Of a DNA stretch of 55,242 bases, positions 43,245 through 51,793 are shown one piece after another; the stretch's first letter is position 1; each line of letters starts with the position of its first letter. The DNA is taken from positions 1-55,242 of the forward strand of contig JAOLYB010000004.1 of the NCBI GenBank assembly GCA_028343215.1. The letters are read 5' to 3'. This stretch comes from Candidatus Nitrosopelagicus sp. GTDB taxonomy: Archaea; Thermoproteota; Nitrososphaeria; Nitrososphaerales; Nitrosopumilaceae. The notes beneath the pieces are model-generated. The model saw nothing but the letters and a program-made list of their open reading frames with translations, made no database searches and was not told the DNA's origin. The position numbers and the translations under genes are program-made.

Positions 43245-44396
43245 TTATCGGTCAGCCTCCACTGGCCAATAGTTTAGACTCCAATAAACTGCTGGCATGT
43301 TTCCAAGTTTTTCTCCTTTTAGTAAGTATGGTAATGCAATCAAGTTTCTGAAAGAACTTACACTAAGTTTTAGACGATATGGTTCAGGTTTTCCTCTTGA
43401 AATTATGTGACATCCTGCTGAACCTCTTCCACTTTCAACTCTACGATAAACTTCATCTTCTCTACCTTTTGGATTTGGTTTGAGTTTTGTTCTAATAGAA
43501 CCTGATTTTGGCATTTTCTCTAATGCTTGTCTAATAATATTACAACTCTCTAACATATCAAGCCAAGGGATTTTAGAACGTGCGTAAGAGTCACCAGATT
43601 TTAGTACATTGGTATGTACATCAAGTTCATCATAGACATCATATGGTTCTTTGATTCTTAGATCATAATCAACACCACTTGCACGAAGAACTGAACCTGT
43701 AGTTCCTAAACGAATTGCATCTTCCCTAGATAATACTCCGGTGTCTTCGGTTCGTGCTTTTAGAATTGGATTATCATAAAAGATATCAGCATATTCTTTG
43801 ATACGTTTTTCAAAGTAATTTACTTGACGTAAACACACATCTTCAAAGTTTGCAGGAACATCATTTCTAACACCACCTGGGATAAAGTATGCATGTGTTA
43901 CTCTAGCGCCAGTAATTTTTTCCATTAAATCAATTAAAAGTTCCCTATCTCCTGCAGGCCACATGAACATTGTAGAATGTCCAAGAAATATTCCATAGAT
44001 TGCAAGCCAGTATTGAATATAGATACATCTGTTTAGTTCTGCTGCAATTACACGAACATACTTTGCACGTTCTGGAACTTCAATTCCTACTAAATCTTCA
44101 ACTCCTAAAACGTAAGGATACAAAATATTACAAGAATCGTGAATTACAGGTCGCTCTAGATGAGGAATATTTGTAATGTAGTTTCTAGATTCAGCCATTT
44201 TTTCTTCACCACGATGAACGTAACCAGGATCAGGATCTGCATCGACAATGTAATCACCATCAATCTTTACAATAATTCTCATGTGTCCAGAACCAGGATG
44301 TTGTGGACCAACATTTAGTGTCATAATTCTATCATCTACATTTTCTACCTGTAGACCTGGAGGCATTTTTTTAGTTGGAATTACTTGTTCAGCCAT
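43245..44396 (-). CDS. nuoD: NADH-quinone oxidoreductase-like subunit D
   Basis: The 383-residue 49-kDa-type subunit has NVGPQHPGSGHMR (~residues 28-40) with the His thought to contact quinone, DPGYVHRGEEKMAE (~56-69), and a C-terminal RGSAGCHIISRGKPEPYRLK. It lacks the paired Cys ligands of [NiFe] hydrogenase large subunits, so it is a quinone-reducing complex I subunit. It is separate from NuoC, with a 1-nt gap. Confidence 0.96.
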   Translation of the reverse strand: MAEQVIPTKKMPPGLQVENVDDRIMTLNVGPQHPGSGHMRIIVKIDGDYIVDADPDPGYVHRGEEKMAESRNYITNIPHLERPVIHDSCNILYPYVLGVEDLVGIEVPERAKYVRVIAAELNRCIYIQYWLAIYGIFLGHSTMFMWPAGDRELLIDLMEKITGARVTHAYFIPGGVRNDVPANFEDVCLRQVNYFEKRIKEYADIFYDNPILKARTEDTGVLSREDAIRLGTTGSVLRASGVDYDLRIKEPYDVYDELDVHTNVLKSGDSYARSKIPWLDMLESCNIIRQALEKMPKSGSIRTKLKPNPKGREDEVYRRVESGRGSAGCHIISRGKPEPYRLKLSVSSFRNLIALPYLLKGEKLGNMPAVYWSLNYWPVEADR

Positions 44397-44397
44397 T

Positions 44398-45156
44398 TTA
44401 TCTTCCTTTATTCCTAAAGTCCTTTCTTAGTGGAGGTAGATCTGCCCAATCTTCAGGCAATAGTAAACGTCGATTATCAGGATGACTATCAAAGTAAACT
44501 CCAAGCATTTCAAATATTTCACGTTCATGAAACTCAACACTGTAAAACATGTCTCTCAGACTTGGTAGTTTTGTAGAATCATTTCCAGGATTAGGATTTT
44601 CCTCACGTGGAACTCGGGTTGCAAGTGCTAAGACTTGTTTTGAATAGGTAGGATCGGTGTATGAACCCAAGTGGTATACAACACCAATTTCTTTATCTTC
44701 AGGAAAATCAACTCCAGTAACAGATTCTGCATGATCGAAAGGTAAGTTATCTTTGATAAATTGTGCAACTTCGAGAATTTTCTCTTTTTTTACATTTACT
44801 CTAGTTCTATTTTCTTTGATATAGCCAACTTCTACATCGCCAGTAAATTGACTTGAAATCTTATCAACGAAAGATTTTTCAAATTCAGGTAGAGATACTT
44901 CTTCAGTATCTGTTTTTGAAGGAGGTGCTGCTTTTGGTTTTTCTTCTTTAGGTTTTGATTCCTTTGGTTTTTCTTCTTTAGGTTTTTCTTTAATCTCTTT
45001 TGGTAAAGTTTTGTTAGAACGTGTCGCTAAAGCTTCTTTTGCAAGTTCTTCTCGTCTTGCATTTGCTGCTGCAATAATTGCGTCACCAATAGCTTTTTCG
45101 TCAGATTTTTTCTTATCTTCATCTTTTGAAGTTACTTTTTTTTCAGACTTACTCAT
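44398..45156 (-). CDS. nuoC: NADH-quinone oxidoreductase-like subunit C with charged N-terminal extension
   Basis: The 252-residue protein has a canonical NuoC domain from about residue 85, ending ILxMLGVYFDSHPDNRRLLLPEDWADLPPLRKDF. In front is an ~85-residue Lys/Glu/Pro-rich segment with repeated KEEKPK units and no predicted fold. NuoC holds the peripheral arm together with NuoD and NuoB. The extension may contact an unknown electron-input partner or the membrane surface. Low complexity makes this stretch prone to length change. Confidence 0.93.
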   Translation of the reverse strand: MSKSEKKVTSKDEDKKKSDEKAIGDAIIAAANARREELAKEALATRSNKTLPKEIKEKPKEEKPKESKPKEEKPKAAPPSKTDTEEVSLPEFEKSFVDKISSQFTGDVEVGYIKENRTRVNVKKEKILEVAQFIKDNLPFDHAESVTGVDFPEDKEIGVVYHLGSYTDPTYSKQVLALATRVPREENPNPGNDSTKLPSLRDMFYSVEFHEREIFEMLGVYFDSHPDNRRLLLPEDWADLPPLRKDFRNKGR

Positions 45157-45166
45157 AATTTTTTAC

Positions 45167-45682
45167 CTATCTAGCCTTCATCCTTTTGATTTTCTCTTGC
45201 AACAACATGCATCCTTGAATCAAGGTTTCAGGTCTAGGAGGGCAACCAGGAACATAAACATCAACTGGAAGAATTCCGTCGATGCCAGGCAACACATTGT
45301 ATGAATCAAAGTACAGACCGCCAGTAATTGCACATGCACCCATGGCGATTACATATTTTGGTTCTGGCATTTGATCATAGACTAATCTAAGTCTTGGTGC
45401 CATTTTTCTTGTGATTGTTCCTTGTACTACGACAAGATCACACTGTCGTAGTGATCCAAAAGCTTCGATGATACCGAATCTTTCTACGTCGTATCTTGGA
45501 CTCGATGCTGCTCCAAACTCAACACTACAACATGCTGTTTCAATGTGTACTGGCCATAAAGACCACATTCTTCCCCAGTTGATTGCCATACCTAATGGTT
45601 GGTCAACTGCTTTGTACAAAATGTCGCCAAGTTTTCCAACAAACACATTTGCGTTTTGTGGTGTAACGAGTTCTTTTAGCAA
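45167..45682 (-). CDS. nuoB: NADH-quinone oxidoreductase-like subunit B ([4Fe-4S] N2)
   Basis: The 171-residue PSST subunit has the four N2 ligands: the CC pair in ETACCSVEF (~residues 50-51), Cys in GACAITGG (~116) and Cys in VPGCPPRPE (~146). Cluster N2 hands electrons to quinone between NuoB and NuoD. It lies 10 nt before nuoC and 40 nt after nuoA. Confidence 0.97.
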   Translation of the reverse strand: MLKELVTPQNANVFVGKLGDILYKAVDQPLGMAINWGRMWSLWPVHIETACCSVEFGAASSPRYDVERFGIIEAFGSLRQCDLVVVQGTITRKMAPRLRLVYDQMPEPKYVIAMGACAITGGLYFDSYNVLPGIDGILPVDVYVPGCPPRPETLIQGCMLLQEKIKRMKAR

Positions 45683-45722
45683 CTTAGTCCCTCACCTTGA
45701 TTGTTGTAACTAGTATATAGAA

Positions 45723-46103
45723 TTACCATATGTCTTTCCTCTTTGATTGGTATAACGCGTATGCCATTGCGGCAAACATAATTCCTAAGAAGGCAATAAT
45801 TGGTAAAGTTGCAGTTCGTGGTAGGTCTAAAAGAGAGCTACCCCAAGCATACAAGAAAATTGCCATAACATCAAAAATAACGAACATTAGAACATATGCA
45901 TAATATTGCATCATGAAATGAGTTCGACCAGCACCAGATGGGACTTGGCCACATTCCATAGGAAGCGTCTTTACAGGATTTGGTTGTTTCTTGTTTTCAG
46001 GAGATATCATTCTAGAGACCAAAAGGGCAGGTGCCATTGCGGCACATGCAAAGCCAAACATGAGTAATACATTACTGTATGATGCTACACTCTCGCCAAC
46101 CAA
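45723..46103 (-). CDS. nuoA: NADH-quinone oxidoreductase-like subunit A
   Basis: The three-span subunit (about 126 residues from the start chosen) has the NuoA/ND3 features LPMECGQVPSGAGRTHFMMQYYAYVLMFVIFDVMAIFLY, with the switch-loop Cys in MECG. Start is uncertain. A TTG at 46127 gives 134 residues, but the TATA-like CTTTATATT at 46129-46137 would start transcription near 46107, making TTG 46103 more plausible. It is the first gene of the 11-subunit operon. Confidence 0.9.
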   Translation of the reverse strand: MVGESVASYSNVLLMFGFACAAMAPALLVSRMISPENKKQPNPVKTLPMECGQVPSGAGRTHFMMQYYAYVLMFVIFDVMAIFLYAWGSSLLDLPRTATLPIIAFLGIMFAAMAYALYQSKRKDIW

Positions 46104-46128
46104 GTTAAACCGACTCCCTTCGGTCAAA

Positions 46129-46137
46129 ATATAAAGC
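46129..46137 (-). promoter_or_regulatory. TATA box for the nuo operon
   Basis: CTTTATATT on the minus strand is centred about 26 nt upstream of position 46107, just before the preferred nuoA TTG at 46103. Confidence 0.45.
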
Positions 46138-46215
46138 TATAGAGAATTTTTTCGATCAAAATTTGGTTTTTACAAAGTCCTCTAAATTGATATACAACAA
46201 TAAATGAGGATTCCT

Positions 46216-46680
46216 ATGGTAGTCAATGTTGGAGATCAAGCACCAAAATTTGAGCTAGTTGATGGAGATCTAAAATTTAGATCCCTAGATGAGTTTAAAG
46301 GCAAAAAAGTCGTTATCTCATTTTTCGTTGCAGCCAGTTCTCCAGTATGTGAAGTTGAACTTTGTAAATTCAGAGATTCATTAAATGACATTTCAGCACT
46401 AGGAGCACAGGTAATTGCAATTAGTAATGACGGACCATTTGCAAATAAGGCATTTGCAGAAAAGAATAATTATAATTTTCCAGTACTAGGAGATTATACA
46501 AGTCAAACAATCAAAGACTATGATATTTTATTAAAAGATTTGTTACACGTTAAAGATTACAATGCAGCAAAGCGTTCAGTTTTCATTTTAGATGAAGAAC
46601 ATAAAGTGATTTGGAAATGGGTGTCAGAAGATCCATTGAAAGAACCAGATTACAGTGAAATTATGAACGTTCTAAAATAA
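46216..46680 (+). CDS. Peroxiredoxin (AhpC/TSA, Bcp/AhpE-like)
   Basis: The 154-residue thioredoxin-fold protein has the peroxidatic Cys in SSPVCEVELCKF (~residue 46 of this start) with a second Cys five residues on. This matches the SPVCT-x2-LC pattern of AhpE/Bcp-type enzymes, with Glu where Thr usually follows the peroxidatic Cys. It reduces peroxides. An ATG at 46204 is also in frame, but GAGGA at 46206-46210 sits well for ATG 46216. It diverges from nuoA. Confidence 0.88.
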   Translation: MVVNVGDQAPKFELVDGDLKFRSLDEFKGKKVVISFFVAASSPVCEVELCKFRDSLNDISALGAQVIAISNDGPFANKAFAEKNNYNFPVLGDYTSQTIKDYDILLKDLLHVKDYNAAKRSVFILDEEHKVIWKWVSEDPLKEPDYSEIMNVLK

Positions 46681-46686
46681 AACTAG

Positions 46687-47199
46687 TTATTCAATTTCAG
46701 CAATAATATCATTTTTGTTTACAGAATTACCTTCTTTGATTTTGATACCTTTGACTATACCATCTTTTTGTGCTTTGACAGCAACTTGCATCTTCATTGA
46801 TTCTAAGGTACAAACTGTGTCACCTTTCTTGACTTCAGAACCTTCACCTGCATTTATTGATACAACTTTACCAGGGATTTGACTGCGCAAAGTAGATTGA
46901 CCAGCACCAGAATCAGATCCGCCGGAGTTTTTGTAAACAATATCATCAAGATGTGAATTCATGTTTACAGACATTGATGAACCGTCAACAATGAAATTCA
47001 TCTCAGAAGTTTGACTATCAACATATCTAACTGAATGAAATTCATTGTTCAAAACAAATTCCATGATGTTTGAATCCATGTTAAGAATTTTTACAACATA
47101 TTCATTGTCTTTGATCTTAATTTTATATTCATTCTGTGATAATTTCTCTAAGATTTCACCATCTACAATTTCATCAGTATCTTGAACTTTGTATTTCAT
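46687..47199 (-). CDS. Biotin carboxyl carrier protein of acetyl-/propionyl-CoA carboxylase
   Basis: The 170-residue protein ends in a biotinyl domain with ESMKMQV; the biotin-accepting Lys is residue 136. The N-terminal ~90 residues resemble the BT-like linker of acyl-CoA carboxylase subunits. It carries CO2 between the biotin carboxylase and the carboxyltransferase. It is the third gene of the carboxylase operon, 2 nt after accC. Confidence 0.93.
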   Translation of the reverse strand: MKYKVQDTDEIVDGEILEKLSQNEYKIKIKDNEYVVKILNMDSNIMEFVLNNEFHSVRYVDSQTSEMNFIVDGSSMSVNMNSHLDDIVYKNSGGSDSGAGQSTLRSQIPGKVVSINAGEGSEVKKGDTVCTLESMKMQVAVKAQKDGIVKGIKIKEGNSVNKNDIIAEIE

Positions 47200-47201
47200 T
47201 T

Positions 47202-48695
47202 TTACACACTATCCATCTTATTTTTCCAGTTTTGATTTCTAGAATTTTGTGATTGTACTTTACTTTTATAAAATTCAGAATGCATTATTGCAGAAGCAAT
47301 AGCAGGAATTTGTTTATCTTTTCTGTCTTGAATTAAATCTTTTTCTAATCTTTCAATCATTTCAAATCGTTTCAAAAAGTCAGTTGACAAATTTCCAGTC
47401 TTGTATTCTTCAGAATTTAGAATAGTTTTGTATAAAGGAATTGAAGTTTCTACACCTTGAATATCAAAGTCATCTAATGCACTTAGCATTCTTAATCTAG
47501 ATTCATCGAATGTTTTTCCCCAAGTGCACAGTTTTGCCATCAAAGAATCATAAAATGGAGATACAGTGCATCCAGGGTATAGATATGTGTCACATCTAAC
47601 ACTTGGGCCTGAAGGAATTGTAACGTAAGGAACAGGACCAGTTGATGGTGCAAAGTCTAAGAAAGTATCCTCAGCATTTATTCTACATTCAATTGCATAA
47701 CCATTCATTTTCAAATCAGATTGTTTGAATGGTAGTGTTTCTCCATTTGCAATATCTAGTTGAAGTTTAACAAAGTCTAATCCAGATACCATTTCAGAGA
47801 TTGGATGTTCTACTTGTAATCTTGCATTGATTTCAATGAAATAAAATTCTCCAGAATCTGCTCTGAGAAATTCTGCAGTGCCCAAGTTTGTATAATCAAC
47901 GGCTTGTGCAGCTTTAACAACTAATTCACCAATTTCTTCTCTTTTCGCTTCATCGACTACAGGAGATGGAGTTTGTTCAATTAATTTTTGATTTCGTCTC
48001 TGAATGGAACATTCCCTCTCAAAGAGATGTACGGTATTACCATGTTTGTCTCTACACATTTGATATTCAATGTGACGTGTTTTTTCTAGGAATTTTTCAA
48101 CAATAATTGCAGATTTTCCAACAGCAGCTATGGATTCAGATGTAACAGTTTCAAAACCTTCCTGTAATTCTTTATCATTAGTAACTAATCTAATTCCACG
48201 ACCTCCACCACCATAAACTGATTTCAAAAGTACAGGATAACCAATATCATTTGCAATTTTTTCTGCTTCATCTGCATCTTTTACTAAACCTGGACTTCCA
48301 GGTACGGTTGGGACATTAGCATCTAGCATTGCTGCTTTACAACGCATCTTATCTCCACAAAGATTCATTGAATCAGCAGAAGGACCAATAAAGTTAATTT
48401 TATTTTTTTCACATAATCGTGCAAAATCATCATTTTCTGAAAGAAAGCCATAACCAGGATGTACAGCATCGGTACCAGACGATAACATGACATCAAGAAT
48501 TTTTTCTTGATTAAGATAGCTCTTTGCAGGAGCAGCTTCACCAATGTAATATGACTCATCAGCAGTTTTTACATGAAGGGAGTTAACATCTTCATCAGAA
48601 TAGACTGCCACAGTCTTTATTCCTAAAGCCTTACAAGTTTTCATTACACGAAGGGCGATTTCTCCTCTGTTGGCTATCAGTACTTTTTCAATCAT
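47202..48695 (-). CDS. accC: Biotin carboxylase subunit of acetyl-/propionyl-CoA carboxylase
   Basis: The 497-residue ATP-grasp protein starts IEKVLIANRGEIALRVMKTCK. It has the glycine-rich ATP loop KSVYGGGGRGIR (~residues 158-169), FIEINARLQVEHPISE (~284-299) and the C-terminal biotin carboxylase domain. It carboxylates biotin on the carrier protein with bicarbonate and ATP. In Thaumarchaeota one such enzyme serves both acetyl-CoA and propionyl-CoA steps of the 3-HP/4-HB cycle. The spacing of 6 nt from the carboxyltransferase gene indicates an operon. Confidence 0.95.
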   Translation of the reverse strand: MIEKVLIANRGEIALRVMKTCKALGIKTVAVYSDEDVNSLHVKTADESYYIGEAAPAKSYLNQEKILDVMLSSGTDAVHPGYGFLSENDDFARLCEKNKINFIGPSADSMNLCGDKMRCKAAMLDANVPTVPGSPGLVKDADEAEKIANDIGYPVLLKSVYGGGGRGIRLVTNDKELQEGFETVTSESIAAVGKSAIIVEKFLEKTRHIEYQMCRDKHGNTVHLFERECSIQRRNQKLIEQTPSPVVDEAKREEIGELVVKAAQAVDYTNLGTAEFLRADSGEFYFIEINARLQVEHPISEMVSGLDFVKLQLDIANGETLPFKQSDLKMNGYAIECRINAEDTFLDFAPSTGPVPYVTIPSGPSVRCDTYLYPGCTVSPFYDSLMAKLCTWGKTFDESRLRMLSALDDFDIQGVETSIPLYKTILNSEEYKTGNLSTDFLKRFEMIERLEKDLIQDRKDKQIPAIASAIMHSEFYKSKVQSQNSRNQNWKNKMDSV

Positions 48696-48701
48696 ATCTA
48701 A

Positions 48702-50249
48702 TCACAGGTTGATATTTCCATGTTTTCTAGGAAGTTGTTTTTCACGTTTATTGCTGAGCATTTCTAGTGCTTTGATAAGCATTGGTCTAGTCTCTGCCGG
48801 GTCAATAACGGTATCAACTGTTCCATTTGATGCTGCAACGTAAGGATTTGCAAATTTTTCGGTAAATTCATCAACTAATTTCTTTTTTAATTCATCAGGA
48901 TTATCGGAACTTGCCAATTCTTTTCTATTCATAATTTTTACAGCACCCTCAGATCCAAGTACAGCAATTTGTGCAGTTGGCCATGCGTAATTCACATCAG
49001 TTCCTAGATTTTTACTCGACATTGCAATGTATGCACCACCGTATGCTTTTCCAATGACAACTGTAATTTTTGGAACAGTAGCTTCACAGTAAGAGTATAG
49101 TAATTTACTTCCATGACGAATTATTCCATTATGCTCTTGATTTGAACCTGGCATGTAACCAGGAGTGTCGACTAAAGTAATTAGTGGAATACCATAACAA
49201 TCACAGAAACGAATGAAACGTGATGCTTTGTTTGATGAATCAATATCTAATGCACCTGCCAAAAACATTGGTTGATTTGCTACAATTCCAACGGTTTTAC
49301 CATTCATTCTACCAAAACCAACAATAACATTTTGTGCAAATAGTTCATGGATTTCAAAGAATTTGTTATCATCTAAGATTGAAAGAATAATTTCTTTCAT
49401 ATCATAAGGTTGTAAAGCATCATCAGGTAGAATGTTTATTAAATTATTATCTAATCTGTTAGGATCATCAGATGTTGTAACAGAAGGTGGAGCTTCAGCG
49501 TTATTTTGTGGAATGTAGGAAAGTAATGTTTTGATATAATCCATACATTCGTATTCATTTTTAGCTACAAAGTGAGCAACACCACTCTTTGTTCCATGAG
49601 TCATTGCACCACCTAATTCATCAAAGGATATTTCTTCTCCAAGAACTGTTTTTACAACATCAGGACCAGTTACAAACATAGTTCCAGCTTTTTCAACCAT
49701 TATAACAAAATCAGTCATTGCAGGAGAGTAAACAGCACCACCAGCAGAAGGACCAATACTTGCAGTAATTTGTGGAACTACACCAGATGCTAATTGGTTA
49801 TGATAGAAAATATCTGCAAAACCATCGAGGCTTAAGATTCCCTCTTGAATTCTTGCACCACCAGAATCAGCAATTCCAACTATTGGACAACCATTTCTAG
49901 TTGCATGATCCATTAATTTAGTAATTTTTTTAGCTCCCATCTGACTTAAGGTTCCACCTAAAACAGTGAAATCATATGCGAAAACATAGACTTGACGACC
50001 GTTGATTTTTCCATAACCGCCAACTACACCATCAGTGAAAAATTTCTTTTTCTGCATATCGTAATCAAAATAGTGATGTGTAGTCATTGCGTCTAGTTCA
50101 ACAAAAGTTCCATCATCACAGAGTAGATCAATACGTTCTCTAGCAGTCAGTTTGCCCTTTTCATGTTGGGCCTTAATTCTATCCTGACCACCACCTTGAA
50201 GTGAGGTTTTTTTATTATTCAGATATTCATTTAGTTTATCAGAATGCAT
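48702..50249 (-). CDS. pccB: Carboxyltransferase subunit of acetyl-/propionyl-CoA carboxylase
   Basis: The 515-residue carboxyltransferase has both crotonase-like halves: GGARIQEGILSLDGFADIFYHN with SIGPSAGGAVYSPAMTDF (~residues 130-180) and, in the second half, LVDTPGYMPGSNQEHNGIIRHGSKLLYSY with GKAYGGAYIAMSSK (~360-415). It transfers CO2 from biotin to acyl-CoA. It is the first gene of the three-gene operon, with a TATA-like stretch near 50275-50283. Archaeal lipids lack fatty acids, so carbon fixation is the likely role. Confidence 0.95.
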   Translation of the reverse strand: MHSDKLNEYLNNKKTSLQGGGQDRIKAQHEKGKLTARERIDLLCDDGTFVELDAMTTHHYFDYDMQKKKFFTDGVVGGYGKINGRQVYVFAYDFTVLGGTLSQMGAKKITKLMDHATRNGCPIVGIADSGGARIQEGILSLDGFADIFYHNQLASGVVPQITASIGPSAGGAVYSPAMTDFVIMVEKAGTMFVTGPDVVKTVLGEEISFDELGGAMTHGTKSGVAHFVAKNEYECMDYIKTLLSYIPQNNAEAPPSVTTSDDPNRLDNNLINILPDDALQPYDMKEIILSILDDNKFFEIHELFAQNVIVGFGRMNGKTVGIVANQPMFLAGALDIDSSNKASRFIRFCDCYGIPLITLVDTPGYMPGSNQEHNGIIRHGSKLLYSYCEATVPKITVVIGKAYGGAYIAMSSKNLGTDVNYAWPTAQIAVLGSEGAVKIMNRKELASSDNPDELKKKLVDEFTEKFANPYVAASNGTVDTVIDPAETRPMLIKALEMLSNKREKQLPRKHGNINL

Positions 50250-50309
50250 GTCCGCGATTTCTCGCCCCAGATATCATATATTAATTTAAGTTAAACAAAA
50301 CAAAAATTG

Positions 50310-50627
50310 TTAATTTTTGAGATTTAATAACGAAAATTTCTTTTTAAGAGAGTTTTGATATGTTTCATAAGAATTTCCTAATCCTTCACATTTTTTACAT
50401 ATACATAATTGAGAAACAACTGAACGATCACAATCATCTTGAAATTCACACTGGGAGCACCCAGCAGAGCCATCACATATCATGCATTTGAGATCTTCAG
50501 TTTCAACACATTTTTCGTGTTTTACACCTAGACCTTTTGACCATAGACCAATTTCATTTACATTGATTTTTTCATTACATACTATGCATGTACCATCAAA
50601 TTTCATTGCAATTTTTCGCCAGCTCAT
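50310..50627 (-). CDS. Cysteine-rich zinc-binding protein, unknown function
   Basis: The 105-residue protein has about 13 Cys in metal-binding spacing: CIVC and HEKC early, CMICDGSAGCSQCEFQDDC in the middle, and CICKKC near residue 77. It probably binds two or three zinc ions. The first ~45 residues resemble a small zinc ribbon. Start is either ATG 50627, which overlaps the rfcL stop (ATGA), or ATG 50606. Position after rfcL suggests co-expression with the clamp loader, but the family is not recognised. Confidence 0.75.
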   Translation of the reverse strand: MSWRKIAMKFDGTCIVCNEKINVNEIGLWSKGLGVKHEKCVETEDLKCMICDGSAGCSQCEFQDDCDRSVVSQLCICKKCEGLGNSYETYQNSLKKKFSLLNLKN

Positions 50628-51793
50628 TCTAAAAGTTCAATCTCCTTTTCAATTAATTCTTCATACGTCTCTTCAAATTCAAGTTCAATAGAATTATTTT
50701 TTTTCAATGATAAAATGAGTGGAAAGAAAAATGTTGCAAAGGTGCTATTTGATACATGAAGTTTTTTGGATAATGTTAAACCAATAGCTTTGATTTTTGC
50801 ACCATCCCATCGTAGTCTATTCAATAATGGCCAAGAGAGATTATACTGAGTGTATCTAGCAGAAGAATCTTTTTCATAAAGGGATAACAAAATTGAATCA
50901 AGGTAACGTAGTAATCTCCAATTTTGTGTTTTCATTATTTTTCCATAAAGTAAATCAGCTTCTGAAATAATTTCTAGTGCTTTAGACATTTTATCTGAAG
51001 ATAGATTACTAGTAATGATACTTGAATAAAATGCATTAATTTTTTCTCTAGGATCAATTCTTAAAGAAAATAAAACAACTCTTGCTTCCTCAAGTGACTG
51101 TGATTTGAAAAATGCATTTAATCCATCTTCGATGTTTAGAGATTCAAATGATTTTTCAGTATTAGGTTCAAATCCAGTAACTAATGCTTGTGCAGAGTTT
51201 ATCATAGAACGGATATCACCTTTTGAATCAGTAATTAATTTTATCAATCTTCCAGGATTAATTTTTGCTTTTTCTTTTTCTAATATCATGTCAAGATATA
51301 ATTTAAGAAATCTAGGCGACAATGGACTAATCTGTAAAGTTTTTACAACTTTTTTTATTTTCTTCATTTTATCAGAAGAACCATAATTACCAGCAAGTAC
51401 AATTGGAACGGTTGGTTCTTTTAAGATGTTAATGAGAGCTTCAACTCCTCCATAATCAGAACGTCCATGTATTCCATCTACTTCATCAATGAAAATCATG
51501 GGTTCACCAAGAACAGTTTGGTTTCCAAGTACAGGAGTTAGTATTTCTTGGATATTTTTTTTATTTCTAACATCACTTGCGTTAAGACTAATCATGTCAT
51601 AACCAAATTGTTTTCCTGCAAGAAAGCACATTGTTGTTTTTCCAATTCCAGGAGGACCAATCAATAATAGTGGTTTTGTTCCTTTTTTCCATTTTCCAAA
51701 CCATTCAACAAATTGTTTTCTAGCATCTTCATTTCCAACCATATCAAAAATATTTTGAGGTCGGTATTTTTCTGACCACATCATTTGTATCAC
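50624..51793 (-). CDS. rfcL: Replication factor C large subunit
   Basis: The 389-residue AAA+ protein has WSEKYRPQNIFDMVGN at the start, Walker A GPPGIGKTT (~residues 44-52), Walker B MIFIDEVDGI (~101-110), and the clamp-loader sensor and collar regions. RfcL with four RfcS subunits loads PCNA. Many archaeal RfcL proteins are longer and end in a PCNA-binding PIP box; I see none in the last residues (EELIEKEIELLE). It starts at GTG 51793 overlapping the upstream stop (GTGA), or at ATG 51784/51781. Confidence 0.93.
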   Translation of the reverse strand: MIQMMWSEKYRPQNIFDMVGNEDARKQFVEWFGKWKKGTKPLLLIGPPGIGKTTMCFLAGKQFGYDMISLNASDVRNKKNIQEILTPVLGNQTVLGEPMIFIDEVDGIHGRSDYGGVEALINILKEPTVPIVLAGNYGSSDKMKKIKKVVKTLQISPLSPRFLKLYLDMILEKEKAKINPGRLIKLITDSKGDIRSMINSAQALVTGFEPNTEKSFESLNIEDGLNAFFKSQSLEEARVVLFSLRIDPREKINAFYSSIITSNLSSDKMSKALEIISEADLLYGKIMKTQNWRLLRYLDSILLSLYEKDSSARYTQYNLSWPLLNRLRWDGAKIKAIGLTLSKKLHVSNSTFATFFFPLILSLKKNNSIELEFEETYEELIEKEIELLE

